Of a DNA stretch of 64,000 nt, positions 37,191 to 47,884 are shown piece after piece; position 1 is the stretch's first letter; the number at the start of each line of letters is the position of its first letter. The notes below the pieces were generated by a model. That model was not told where the DNA came from and searched no databases. It saw nothing but the letters and a program-made list of their open reading frames with translations. This DNA comes from Cacajao melanocephalus (lineage: Eukaryota > Chordata > Mammalia > Primates > Pitheciidae), in contig CAUYLG010052173.1 of the NCBI GenBank assembly GCA_963573385.1, positions 1 through 64,000 of the forward strand, read 5' to 3'. Made by a program: the position numbers and the translations under genes.

Positions 37191-37597
37191 AACCCACAAA
37201 TTGAAAATAACCCTGGATTTGAGCCTGGCAAGGCCCTTTGTGCTGCGCCTCTGTGAACTGCATCTGTCCTTCACGAAGCAGCGATGTCAGTGTCTCCCTG
37301 AAAGCTGGAGCAACAGAAGGGCTGTATATGATGCAAGCAGGTGTGCCCAGGTGTATGTGGCTCAGGAGGGTGTCATAGGCTCTGGTTTGTCATAGCAAAC
37401 CAGAGTTCTGTTTGCTCATAAAGCCCATCTTGAATCCCACTTCCTAAGAAGTTCTTTACGCAAAGGCTCGTCCTGTCTGCACCCTGGGATGATGCCCCCA
37501 CCCCCTCAGCCAGATGCCCTTCTGTGGTGCTCTGGTGGTTCTGCCTGACTTGAGCCAGTAGCTTATTTGCCATGACAGCAGCCTTTTCCCAGCCCTG

Positions 37598-37898
37598 TTT
37601 TTGTTTGTTTGTTTGTTTGTTTGTTTTTGACAGAGTCTTGCTCTGCCACCCGGGCTGGAGTGCAGTGGTGCCATCTCAGCATACTGCAACCTCTGCCCCC
37701 CCAGGTTCAAACAATTCTCCTGCATCAGCCTCCTGGGCAGCAGGGACTAAAGGTGCCCAGCTAATTTTTGTATTTTTAGTAGAGATGGGGTTTCACCATG
37801 TTGGCCAGGCTGGTTTAAAACTTCTGACATCAGGTGATCCAACCCCCTCGGCCTCCAAAAGTGCTAGGATTACAGGCGTGAGCCACTACACTCGGCCC
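37598..37898 (-). repeat. AluS, antisense, with (TTTG)n tail
   Basis: Six GTTT units, then GACAGAGTCTTGCTCTGCC, ATTTTTGTATTTTTAGTAGAG, ATTACAGGCGTGAGCCAC. About 13 bases of the usual GCCACCA-containing block before the middle T tract are missing. Confidence 0.9.
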
Positions 37899-38339
37899 CC
37901 ACCCCTGTTTTGATTGCTGGGAGTTCTCCAGCCCTAGCCTCCTCCCCAGGGGTCCTCGCTGCCCCCAGGGCTGTGCTCATCTTTGGGAAGAGGCCCTGGT
38001 GTCTCACTTGCCGTAGATCCAGCTCTGACCTGAATGGTAGCTACTTTAACCCTCACTCCTCCTCTTTATTAATGTTCATTAGTTGGTTTCACCCCTTTTC
38101 GTTTCTTCTTGGAGGAATATTATTAAGTACCCAGCTGTGAATTGCTTTAGGAATTATCCTGCCCACACAGCCCCTAGAGGATAGGCCTTCTTTGGTGTAT
38201 CTTAAAGCCCTTCAGGACTCAACACATTGTTTAAATGAAGCTATAAAACGGAGTGCCACAAGACAGGATCCGGGTGTAACCAGGCAGGTCTCTAGTTATT
38301 TAGAAGTAGCGCGCTGGCCATTTGCACCTGCGTTCTGTG

Positions 38340-38490
38340 CCCTCTCCCCGCCATGCATCCAGGCTGTGTGGCAGTGTGCTCATCCCACTCTTCACAACAG
38401 AGATGTGAGCACAGTTATCTTTATAGAAGAGAAAGCTGGGGCAGGGAAGTTAGTACCTCACAGAGTCACAAAGCTTATTGGTGGTAGGGG
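38340..38490 (-). repeat. MIR-like fragment
   Basis: AGAGAAAGCTGGGGCAGGGAA and CACAGAGTCACAAAGCTTATT resemble reverse MIR. Confidence 0.4.
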
Positions 38491-39384
38491 AGGGACGAGA
38501 AAACTCGGAGGTTAAGTTAAACGTTTGGTGGAGGGTCAGATCAGTTGGACTCCTAGGTCCCAAGGAACTCAGGACTCTTTTGGATTATGTACATGCGTAT
38601 GGTTTTTTAAAACATGAAACAATCTTGTGCTTTTGGCACTCTAGTCTAATCAGGCCTTCATGGCCTCTTAATTCAGCTGATTCTTGGGATACCCGGCAGT
38701 TCCCTAACTGGAACGTCTGTTAGGACTCTGTGACCCTTTGGTCACATGTGCGGTGAATAGTCCCAAAGGCAGTGGGAACCTTTGGCGGTGACAAGGAACC
38801 TGGCTCCCCAGGATCTACCGCTTTATTCAGGAGATGTTTGCTCACTGAATTAATGAGAAAATAAAAAGGCTGACTACTCTGACTTTTGGGGTTTGAGAGT
38901 GATAATTAGTCTTACCTCTCCCCCTGCCTCCCAGTGGAATCAGCTGGAAGATTAACTCAGAAATCACAGGGCCAGCTCTATTTTTGGTAAGGTTAAATTG
39001 GAAACCGTCTTGGCCTGTGGTTTCCTACTCCTCCTCCATCACTTCTCTCCCAACCCAATAACTTCTCCGCCCAGTGCTGGTGGCCCTGCCCTCAGGGACA
39101 GCTGGCCAGTTTCAGTGTATTGTTGCTGCAGGCTGCAAAGAGGCAGAACAGGAAGAGAGAGGCCATACCTGGAGATTCTTGGTAGATGAATGTGGCCCAG
39201 CAGGTGTCAGACTGAAGTCACTGAGTGAAGAATGAGTGACAGGCTGCAAGTGTCCCCCCTTATTTTCCCTCCTGGGGATGGAGTGACATCCTCTCCCCTC
39301 TGTGGAAGTGTTTCCCCCACCATGGACTGGAAAGGATGCTGTCAGGCCTGGCGTTGAACTAAGATGTCTCTGCAGACACTGAAC

Positions 39385-39520
39385 GTTCCCCAGCTCTGTC
39401 TGACACCTGTGAGGCAGATATTCCCACTGCACAGATAGGGAAGCCGAGGCTTGAAGAGCCCAGGGCACTTGCCCAGGATCACCCAGCCAACAGAGATCAC
39501 GGGGAGATGCAGACCTTGGT
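39385..39520 (-). repeat. MIR fragment, reverse
   Basis: GTGAGGCAGATATTCCCACT, GATAGGGAAGCCGAGGC, TTGCCCAGGATCACCCAG. Confidence 0.65.
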
Positions 39521-40914
39521 CTCGGTCTCTTTCTTCCCAGAGCTGAACTCCTTGCTCTGCCCACCTGCAGCCTCCTGTTTTCCACCCAGTGACTTCCCCC
39601 TGGAGCCTTGTTCCTGCTTCTACCCTCCTCTCAATCCCCACAGTGAGGACAATGCCCATGACAAGTGTCATATTCCTTTCTTTGTGCCCCTGGTGGTGTT
39701 TGCATTTTGGTGGCAGGTCCCAAGGAGAAGCACCTCTTATCTTCTGAGGGCAGATGTGGTGGGCTCACACTGCAGGCTGGCCTCAAAACAGCCCCTTCTC
39801 TCCTGCCAGGACCGATAGCAGAACTTAAGCCCAGGGATCATGTACTGGGGTGTGTGCAAGTTCATCTGTCAGACAGGAATGTCAGGAGGGGGCTGTCGGG
39901 GACTTTGGGAGACTCATGGGCAAATAGGCCTGGTGCTGGGGAGGTTCTGATGGCCCAGCAGGAATGTTGGCCTTCTGGCTTCATGTCCTGCCTAGGCGTC
40001 AGCTAAGCATGGATTGGAGCTGGATTGCCTGTCGCCACTTGGCCCCTGTGCCCACTGTGCCAAGCTGAGATGAGAACCAGCCTGACACATGGTTCCAGGC
40101 AGCTTTGGTTCCCGTGGTCTTCAGATGCATCTTAAACTCTGTTTTGTAGCAGAGGAAACTGCTCCTGTCCTGTGAGATCGGTGCTGAAACGTAGTCTGCT
40201 CTGGTTTAAGGGAAGGAGTTTAAGGTCACTCTGTGGAGTCCCCGACTAGGAAGGCTGGGTCCCAAACGTCCACTATGACTTCATAGTGAACCCAGGAGTT
40301 CAAGACCCCCTACCAAGGCTGGGGGTCTTCACCACCAGGAGAGGGGTGTGACTATGGTGCTCCACAGAGCCCTGGAGGGCTGATCCAAGGCCATTGCAGA
40401 CAGAATCCTCTGCTGTCAGAGCTGGAAGGGGCCTGAGGTTGTATGGTTCAGCTCCCCTCATCTGCCAGAAGAAACAGCCCAGGGAGAGGAGGTGACTTCT
40501 CAAGGCCTTCAGCAAGTTGCGTGAAGATCAGAGCGCGTGTGGCATCCAGAGTCCTGGTCTGTCGCTCATCCCACGGGCCAGAGCCAGTGCTGTTCACGCT
40601 CAGCCTGCCTCTGGTCATTGCTTAATTATCCTTGTTAATGAAGGAGAAAGGAGGCCTGGAAATACCAAAAGTGATTGTATTCATGGTCACACATTTTTCT
40701 TCATAATGGCATTTGACTCTGGCTCATTTGCAGGCCCTTCCTGGGCAGTGAGGGGTGCTTTTCACTGTGCGGGTAGCAGTTGCTCTCTTGACACCTGTAC
40801 TGGTTTTCTGAATTTCTGTTGAGCTCATTATCAGTATTCTGGGGTCTGCTATTCTCCCTTGGTGTCATGCTTGTTTCTTCAGTCCATCATTTATGAGTGG
40901 CTGCTGGGCAGTGC

Positions 40915-41040
40915 CTTGTTTTGTGCCACTTAGACTATAAACTCTTTGGGGGCTGGGACTCCCTCCTTCTGTTCCTTTTGTGTACCCAGGATCTAGAATG
41001 GTCCTGAGCTTCTCAAGGCTGAATAAGTGCTTGTTGAGTA
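40915..41040 (+). repeat. L2 3' end fragment
   Basis: TAAACTCTTTGGGGGCTGGG and GAATAAGTGCTTGTTGAGTAG match the L2 3' end. It stops about 85 bases before exon 8. Confidence 0.55.
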
Positions 41041-41125
41041 GAGGATGGCCATGGGGAGGCTGGGCAGGGTGTGAGGCCCAGCCATCCCTGTAACTAGATG
41101 TGGTCTCTCTCCTGCCTGTGACCAG

Positions 41126-41193
41126 GGTGCAGCATGTGCAAGAGGATGATGCCGCATTTCCAGAAGGCTGCGACTCAGCTGCGAGGACACGCT
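41126..41193 (+). CDS. PDIA5: PDIA5 exon 8: CSMC redox site of first catalytic domain
   Basis: 68 bases after a CTGTGACCAG acceptor; the donor is GCT|GTAAGT. The first two bases complete W181, then C182-S-M-C185, followed by KRMMPHFQKAATQLRGHA, residues 182-203. WCSMC is the first redox site of PDIA5. The usual PDI site is CGHC; the S-M pair is a family trait of PDIA5, and lack of the histidine should alter the redox potential of this site compared with CGHC. The helix after the motif keeps the proline of the KxxxPxF pattern that kinks the active-site helix in thioredoxins. The exon ends in phase 0. Confidence 0.97.
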
Positions 41194-42034
41194 GTAAGTG
41201 AAGCACCATTGTCCAGCAGGGCTGGGCCACTCTTGGGCTTGGCAGGGGAAGGGTGCTGCATGGGGGGTAGGGGGCAGGTTTTGAGATGGTGAGGATGATT
41301 GACCCTGCTGTCTGGGCCGTTGTTGAATCGAAGCCTTGCATGAAGCTCAGAGACCTGTTCTCTGTGATTGTTGAGAACTCTACCAAGTTGCTGGGACCAG
41401 GAGAGTTTGACACCTGCCAAAGGCCAGTGATGAAATAGGACACCAGCAAGATGCACATGTGGCATTGTCGGGGAGCCAGGGACTGAAGTCAGAACATCGT
41501 GGGTCCAGAATTTTGAGACCTGGGCTCCAAGTGAGCTGGGGCAGCTGCTGTGGAGCCTGTTGGCAAAGAAGAGGGTGCAATGACCTTAGGGGTGGACCAG
41601 AAGCATAAAGTGGGCTTACATAGGCAGCGCCTTATCCAGGCTTCCCAGGCTCTGGTTCCTGTAGGGCTGGAAGAATGGTGGAAACCAGAGTTGGACAAGG
41701 TGGATCTGGATGGGAGTGAGAGACCTGGAAATTCAGGCATTCTTCCAGGAGGGAGTGTAGGGAAGAATAGGCAGAATGGAGACACGTATGTCCTAGGGAT
41801 GCCTCCCTCTAGGAAACAGGAGGAGAAAGAGAAGCCGCTAAGGAAACGGGCCTTCAGAGAAGTAGGAGCAGCTGGGATGGGGCGGAGAGGTAGGAGGGGA
41901 GCCTGGAGTGTTCAGGGGGAGAAGAGAGCTGGGAGGGGGACAGACTCCACCCAGAAGGGCCAAGAGTCGGTCACCAAGTGCTCCCTGCTACCTCAGTGTT
42001 CCTCCACCCTGCCAGGCTTTTTGGTTCTCTGCCA

Positions 42035-42298
42035 TGTGCCTATTATTTTTTCATTGTGGTAAGAAACATGTGACATTACATTGACCATTTTAGCCATTTC
42101 TAAATGTAGAGTTCAGTGGCATTAAGTATATTTACATTGTTGTGCAACCTTTCTCTAGAACTTTTTCATTTTCCAAAACAGAAATATATCCACTAAATAC
42201 GAATTCTGCCTTCCCACCTAACCCCTGCCCTTGGTAAACTGCCTTTCAACTTTCTGTTTCTATGTGTGTGTCTATGTTTATACATGTAGTTTGTCTGT
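42035..42298 (+). repeat. Old L1M 3' region, first part
   Basis: TACATTGACCATTTTAGCCAT, TTACATTGTTGTGCAACC, GGTAAACTGCCTTTCAACTT; continues after the inserted Alu monomer. Confidence 0.75.
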
Positions 42299-42417
42299 TT
42301 TAGAGACAGGGTCCCACTATGTTGCCCAGGTTGGATATGAACTCCTGGCTTAAGTGATCCTCCTGTCTTAGCCTCCTGAGTGGCTGGGACTTCAGGTGTG
42401 TGGTATCTGGCCAGGCC
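42299..42417 (-). repeat. FLAM Alu monomer inserted in L1M, antisense
   Basis: GACAGGGTCCCACTATGTTGC, GAACTCCTGGCTTAAGTG, CTGGGACTTCAGGTGTG. It divides one L1 into two collinear parts. Confidence 0.8.
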
Positions 42418-42740
42418 TATTTCTATGATTTTGACTATTTTAAGTACTTATATGAGTGGGATCTATAGTATTTGTCTTTTCTGTGACTGGCTTATTTTGC
42501 TTAGCGTTATATTCTCAAGGTTCATTCATGTAGCATGCCATAGGATTTCCTTCTTTTTTTAGGACTGAATTATATTCCATTGTACGTACCTACCACATTT
42601 TGTTTATACACTCATCTGTTGATGAGTTGCTTCCAGCTTTCTTGGCTGTTGCAAATAATGCTGCAATGAACATGGGTGTGCAAATACCTCTTTGGGATCC
42701 TGCTTCTAATTCCTTCAGATATCTGTTTGTCCATTTTTAC
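42418..42740 (+). repeat. Old L1M 3' region, second part
   Basis: TTTTGACTATTTTAAGTACTT, ATATTCCATTGTACGTACC, ATGCTGCAATGAACATGGG; resumes collinearly after the FLAM. Confidence 0.8.
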
Positions 42741-43594
42741 ACTTACCCTGAGTAGCAGAAGTGTCTTGTTTTGATGGCAACATAAAAACAGCTGTCGGCT
42801 CCTCTAGGGAGCGTGGAGAAATCTATACATCTTTCATGAAAGGTTATCGAGAGGAGCCATCTCTGTGGTGTGGCCAAAGCCCCATTAGGGGAGATCTGAG
42901 GTCCTGAAACTGCATCATGATCTTTGTGGATCAATTAAGTGGTGATTAGCTCGAAGCCAACTTAAAAAGTTAAAGTGGCAGCACCTGGCATGGAGGCGGC
43001 CCCACTTGCCAGCTGCAAGATGGGGCTGCAGAGAACCAGTGCTTTCTCTTTTGACCTCATTCTGGGGTAACACTGAGGTCCTACTTGCTTCTCACCAATG
43101 AATTTTTAGCAACTTGCCCGGAGTCGTTTGGCCTTGGGGCACACATACATCACTCCAGGGAAGTTTCACTTCACATTATTGGGGCCTCAATAGACACCAT
43201 ATTTTAAGATTATTTAGCCTGGAGAAAAGACTTAATTACAGTGTTCTCTCTGCCTGCACCTGCATACACTTGGAAAGCTGCTCAGCTCAACTTCCCGAAT
43301 TCTTTGCTGTGGAAGGTAAACAGCTTAGCCCCAAATCAGATCACACGTTATCCCAGCCAGAGCCACTGAAGCAGAAGAGGACTTGATGCCGATCTCAAGA
43401 GGGCTTGATGCCGGTCTCGTACATCTTGTGAGCCTTTATCAGCCAACGATGCATCTATTGCCAAACTCAGTATCCTTCCAGGCCCCTTCCCACGCTGCCA
43501 CAGAGCTTGTCCCTGCCACGCACAGCCAGACATGTTCATCTTTGCTTTTGTTCCAGATCACTTTGTTCACCACTTGGTACTAATTATGATATGT

Positions 43595-43700
43595 GAGTTT
43601 CTTGAGTACAGGAGCTGTGTTCATGTCTGTTTCTTTAGCACATACCATGGGGCCAAGCTCACAGTAGATACCCAGTATATGCTGATGAATGAATAGGCTT
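43595..43700 (+). repeat. L2 3' end fragment
   Basis: GTTTCTTGAGTACAGGAGC and a CATATGC-like tail ending TGATGAATGAATAG. Confidence 0.55.
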
Positions 43701-43875
43701 GTGGCTCATCACTCCTGGGTATGTTTTATTTTAAGCTCTATATTAAGAGTAATGTTCCTTTCTTTTAAAGGAATTCAGAGCATTTGTTATTAAGGACAGA
43801 AGCATAGTGGGACGGACATTTGTAGGACAGGTTATAAGGTTAACCCCAAAGACCACTTGTGTTAATACTAGCTTC

Positions 43876-44172
43876 TGGCAGGGCATGGTAGCTCACACCT
43901 CTATTCCCAGTGCTTTGGGAGGCCAAGGCGAGAGGATCACTTGAGGCCAGGAGCTAGAGACCAGCCTGGGAAACGTAGTAAGACCCTATGTCTACAAAAA
44001 AATTTAAAAATTAGCTGGGGGCAATGGCATATGCCTGTAGTCAGTCCTAGCTATTTGGGAGGCTGAGGTGGGAGGATCACTTGAGCCCAGGAGTTCAAGG
44101 CTGCAGTGAGCTATGATTGCACCATGCTCTGGGCGACAGAGCAAGATCCTGTCTCTAAAAAAAGAAAAAAAT
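43876..44172 (+). repeat. AluJ
   Basis: GGGCATGGTAGCTCACACC, GACCAGCCTGGGAAACGTAG, GAGCTATGATTGCACCATGC, then an A-rich tail. Confidence 0.9.
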
Positions 44173-45289
44173 GAACTCCAGCTTCTGCCTGGGCCCAGGT
44201 CTAGAAAATATAAAAGTTACCTCTTCCAGTTCCCTCAACATTACAGAAAAGTCAGAGGTATTGTCTACGAAGCTGGGCAAGTCAAGCTGTGACCAGGTGT
44301 TGGCTGCCTTGACCTAGGGCATCTGGGTTGTGTAAACTCATTTCTTTGTGTGTGTATTGCTTGGGGTTTGTTTTATTCAATTTTCCCCTTCATTTCCTAG
44401 GAAAGCATCTTCTGGAAAGTTCTATCTTTTTCCTACCTACATAAAGGGGAAGGCTCCTGGCCACTGCAGGCATCACCCACACAGGAGGCCCCTAGAGGCT
44501 AGGGCTTACTCTGCAGGGGCAGCTCCCCAGAAACTGGGGACTGGGCTGGAGGGGTTGAGTGACCACAGGTGTCAATTGTTTTTGTTTTCACACACAGAGA
44601 AGAGGTGGGACTAAGAAATGGGCCGTTGTTCCCCAGAAATCAAAGCTCATCCTCTCCCCACTGCTGAAACACAGTTGGATTAGGACCTTCTGTCTCCTCT
44701 TCATCTCTGTCATCCTTGAGCCTTTTTGGCTGGCTCTGTCTCTGGCAAGGGTCAAAAATCTTCCTCCTCTACAGAATTCTTGGGAGGTATTCAACCTGAT
44801 GATACCATTAGGAAGGAAGGCATGCCAGGTCAGGGATGCACAGCCTTTGCCATTTCCAAACTTAGGGCTGCCTCTTTTTTGCTGTCATTGACGTCTGGTG
44901 ACTCATCACGTCTGTTCCATCTACTCCTGCTAGTTGACATTCTCATTAGCAACCATGCTGCCCCCTGTCTCAGAGCAGCGGTCAGAACAAGCCCTGTCTC
45001 CAACTGCCTCCTCTTCCCAGCCTTGCCAGTTATTGACATCTGACTCCCCATGAGGTCATGCTCATTCAAGGAAATGCATGACCGCGTGGGGAGTTGGGAC
45101 TCAAACCCAGGCGTCCAGAGCCCAGAGCCACCGCGCCCTGTTGCTGCTGCACTTGGCAAGGTGTCTGAGAAGGCAGACGGTCCAACTTCCTGTGCAGAAA
45201 TCTCAGACTGTCTCATTCCTGGGAGAATAAAAAATATAGACCCTAGCAGGTGTACAATGAAGAGTTTTGCAAGAAAGAAAGATTCAGAA

Positions 45290-45560
45290 ATGAAATAGGG
45301 ACCATATGGGCATTGAATATGGAGCTGGATTTTAGCCTATATTCAATGGAATTGGAAGGTTTTGTGCAGGGAAGTGATGTAATGAGCGAGGAGGACGTGT
45401 AAGATTAATCTGTAATGAATGTGCACTGACATTGGGGAGATCAATTAGGCAGGAAGAAAAGGACTTTTCAAGTAGACAAATATTACTGGAACAGGCCACT
45501 GGAGCAGTCTGGGAAATGAGCAGAATGACTTTTATAGAGTGTTCCAGGGCTTCAAGTAAA
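45290..45560. repeat. Ancient L2-like repeat
   Basis: GGAAGGTTTTGTGCAGGGAAG, TTAGGCAGGAAGAAAAGG and CCACTGGAGCAGTCTGGG follow a mammal-wide repeat also seen at the right end of the window (63.9 kb). A 52-base piece of it (45319-45370) was copied into the Alu at 46.4 kb. Confidence 0.4.
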
Positions 45561-45779
45561 TTCAATTCAAATTTGTTCTTCCTGTATTATTTGCTATATC
45601 CTAAAATGGGCTAGGAAAAAAAAATCAGTGATTTAGTGAGCATTTATTGTGTGCCTGCTGTATGTGAGGCCTTGTGCTAGGGACTTGAGACAATTGGAAA
45701 GATATCCAGGTGCCTCTAGGGATGGAGGGGCCAGAGGACAGTAGCTTTCATCACCAGGAAGACTCGGTAGGAAGTAAGG

Positions 45780-45935
45780 AAGATGACAGTTACTGAGCTC
45801 CAGTTTTGTGCTGAAACCTCTGACACAGGTCATCTCATTTAGTTCTCTAAAGAGTCCTGTGATGGTCACATCTTCCAGCAAGGGACCTCAGTGAGGGTGA
45901 GTGACTTGCCCAAGGTCACATGACTCATGAGGGAA
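45780..45935 (-). repeat. MIR element, reverse
   Basis: TCATCTCATTTAGTTCTCTA, GGGTGAGTGACTTGCCCAAG, GTCACATGACTC. Confidence 0.7.
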
Positions 45936-46175
45936 GCTGTCTTTGCAATCAAATTTATTGTCCACTGAAACCACTATTTATTTTTCTCTTGCTATGTGTC
46001 CTTGTATATTTGTCAGTAAAGTTCAGCTTCCTGGGTTTCTTCTCTTTGCTTCTGTAACTGCTGCTGGCTTTTTGACTCACTTTTTTCTCTCTTCTATGCC
46101 ACTCTGCTTTGTGGAATGGCCTTCCTGTGTCTGGCCATTCTGTCTGTGTTCTCTGCTGAGGCAGATTCAAAGTCC

Positions 46176-46398
46176 TGGCTGGGCATGGTGGCTCCTGCCT
46201 GTCATCCCAGTGCTTTGGGAGGTCGAAGTGGGAGGATCACTTGAGCCCAGGAGTTGGAGACCAGCCTGGGCAACAGCAAGACCTCGTCTCTACCAAAAAG
46301 AAAAAAAAATATTAGCCGGACATAGTGGCACACACCTGTGGTCCCAACTACTGAGGAGGCTGAGGTGGGAGGATTGCTCGAGCCCAGGAGTTACAGTT
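46176..46398 (+). repeat. AluJ, left portion of an interrupted element
   Basis: GCTGGGCATGGTGGCTCCTG through the middle A tract to GAGCCCAGGAGTTACAG, where Alu sequence stops. The missing right end is found 235 bases on. Confidence 0.9.
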
Positions 46399-46634
46399 AT
46401 GGAGCTGGATTTTAGCCTATATTCAATGGAACTGGAAGATTTTGTGCAGGATTTCTTCACTCTGCTTCTGCAACTGCTGCTGGCTTTTTTGACTTACTTT
46501 CTCTCACTTCTATGGCACTCTGCTTTGTGGAGCAGCCTTCCTGTGTCTGGCCATTCTAGCTGCCTTCTCTGGTGAGAGCAGATTCAAAGTCCTAGCTGGG
46601 CATGGTGGCTTATGCCTGTCATCCCAGAGCTTTT
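46399..46634 (+). repeat. Composite insertion made of two copied upstream segments
   Basis: 46399-46450 copies 45319-45370 (two mismatches in 52, no gaps). 46452 to about 46634 copies about 46036-46217 (roughly nine bases in ten alike, a few single-base gaps), including the first 40 or so bases of the host AluJ. The sources lie 666 bases apart, but the copies are adjacent. Confidence 0.88.
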
Positions 46635-46708
46635 GTGCTGTGAGCTATGATCATGCCACTGCACTCCAGCCTGGGTGACAGAGTGAAACCCTGTCTCCAA
46701 AAAAAATT
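46635..46708 (+). repeat. AluJ, right end of the interrupted element
   Basis: GCTGTGAGCTATGATCATGC, CACTGCACTCCAGCCTGGG, then an A-rich tail. It completes the Alu begun at 46176. Confidence 0.88.
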
Positions 46709-47590
46709 TGTTTTTAATTTCTACAGACTCCTCCTTCCTAGTTCCTGATCCATCCCTAGAGAAGAAGGTTCCTGCTTCAGGAAACAGGGAGTTTTAGGGG
46801 ATTCTTTGAGTCGGTCTTAGTGTTTAGCTACATCATGTTACCCAGCTACTAAAATATTCTTTCTGATTCAGGGATAGTGGACAGGTAAACCTCTGGAGTC
46901 AGAATATGTACAGAATTCTGAGACGATAATCCAGGCAGCCTGTGGGTAATGGTCACCAACAAGAGGAAACACCGGGGAGGCACAGCATGGCCTGGAGGGA
47001 GGAGAGTGAGGCAGGCACCTCATTTCTCATGTTGTGTTATGAGAGTCACATGGCCTCCCTGGCCGCGTACGAGCTGTGAGGTTTGAAAACATCACACTCA
47101 AGCCTAGGTGGGCAAACCGTGAGGTATCCAGGAGGGTGTCTAAGGATGTTGTGCAAAGCTGAATGGGCATACAAAAGCCACTTATTAGGAAAGAATACAA
47201 CCCAAGTTGACATGAGCAGAGAAACAGGCGTAACGCATCCTTGGCAGTGGCCCCTCTCTGAGAGCATTTTGAACTTGGTGGCAAGGCCAGGCTTCTTCCG
47301 CAACCCTCAGAGCATTGGCTTTGCTCTGGGGTGGTTCTTCCTGCAGAGAGGCAGTGGGAGCAAGTGTGCGGAGTGCAGCACTCTGCCAAGCTGCCCGCCT
47401 TCTCCAGCGCCAGGTCGTGATTCCCGGCTGGCTTCACTGGCCTTGTTTCCCAGCAGCCCTGATACACATTGGTCTGTGGGGCTTTGTCCTGTATGTCTTT
47501 CTGGTGGGACAGCAGCTGGACAGATGGGTGTGGATCAGAGGGTGTCTGTGGGGCACAGGCTCCACACGGCTGTTCTCTGCTTCCTCCCAG

Positions 47591-47682
47591 GTGCTGGCCG
47601 GGATGAATGTCCACTCCTCTGAATTTGAAAACATCAAGGAGGAGTACAGCGTGCGTGGCTACCCCACCATCTGCTATTTTGA
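47591..47682 (+). CDS. PDIA5: PDIA5 exon 9: first catalytic domain with cis-proline loop
   Basis: 92 bases after a CTTCCTCCCAG acceptor; the donor is GA|GTACGT. It encodes residues 204-233 and two bases of E234. VLAGMNVHSSEFEN is the strand and loop after the active-site helix, and VRGYPTICYFE holds the cis-proline (P228) that faces the CxxC in every thioredoxin fold. As I remember human PDIA5, position 211 is Y (here H) and 227 is F (here Y). Both are mild changes, and the second sits next to the cis-proline. The next intron is only 114 bases and contains an in-frame stop, so its retention would truncate the protein at this point. Confidence 0.96.
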
Positions 47683-47796
47683 GTACGTCCCCCACTTTCC
47701 TTCTAAAGCTCGCTTCCCTCCCGGGTGATTGACCACAATCTCAGGGTGGCATTTGCATCCCTGGCTGAGCCCACGTCGTTTCTCCACGTTTCACAG
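47683..47796 (+). other. PDIA5: PDIA5 intron 9 (114 bases)
   Basis: Very short intron for this gene; donor GTACGT, acceptor TTTCACAG. The exon 9 reading frame meets a TGA at about 47726, so retention truncates the protein in the first catalytic domain. Confidence 0.93.
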
Positions 47797-47868
47797 GAAA
47801 GGAAGGTTCTTGTTCCAGTATGAGAACTATGGGTCCACAGCCGAGGACATCGTGGAGTGGCTGAAGAA
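47797..47868 (+). CDS. PDIA5: PDIA5 exon 10: end of first catalytic domain
   Basis: 72 bases after a short 114-base intron ending CGTTTCACAG; the donor is AA|GTAAGT. It completes E234, encodes residues 235-257 and leaves two bases of N258. KGRFLFQYENYGS is the last strand pair and TAEDIVEWLKN the C-terminal helix of the first catalytic domain. Human has D for E243, as I recall it. Read past the exon, the donor itself supplies a stop: AAG then TAA. A (TG)19 tract begins 17 bases after the exon end. The length is a multiple of three, so skipping would cleanly remove 24 residues, with E234 becoming D. Confidence 0.96.
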
Positions 47869-47882
47869 GTAAGTGGGGCATG

Positions 47883-47884
<2 letters not shown>

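Larger units (their letters stand above)
36104..41125 (+). other. PDIA5: PDIA5 intron 7 (5022 bases)
   Basis: Begins with a strong G-run cluster 50 bases after the donor. It holds a MIR (36.65 kb), two hAT-like DNA-transposon remnants (36.78-37.19 kb), an antisense AluS with a TTTG tail (37.6 kb), MIR-like pieces (38.35, 39.4 and 40.4 kb) and an L2 3' piece at 40.92-41.04 kb. No extra exon was recognised. Confidence 0.9.
41194..47590 (+). other. PDIA5: PDIA5 intron 8 (6397 bases)
   Basis: Holds an L1M 3' fragment split by a half-Alu (42.03-42.74 kb), an L2 3' piece (43.6 kb), an AluJ (43.88 kb), L2-like sequence (45.3 kb), MIR (45.8 kb) and the AluJ with its composite insertion (46.18-46.71 kb). 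Stretches 41.2-42.0, 42.8-43.6 and 46.75-47.59 kb look unique. Confidence 0.9.

Noticed and set aside
40865..41458. 197-codon open frame on - over exon 8
   Set aside because: Antisense shadow of exon 8 and its flanks, serine- and proline-rich without a domain.
45943..46575. 210-codon open frame on +
   Set aside because: Runs through an AluJ and its composite insertion; the repeated peptide blocks come from the duplicated DNA, not from a protein repeat.
47027..47695. 222-codon open frame on the minus strand across exon 9
   Set aside because: It is antisense to a real exon, has no recognisable domain, and its low stop count follows from the GC-rich coding strand.
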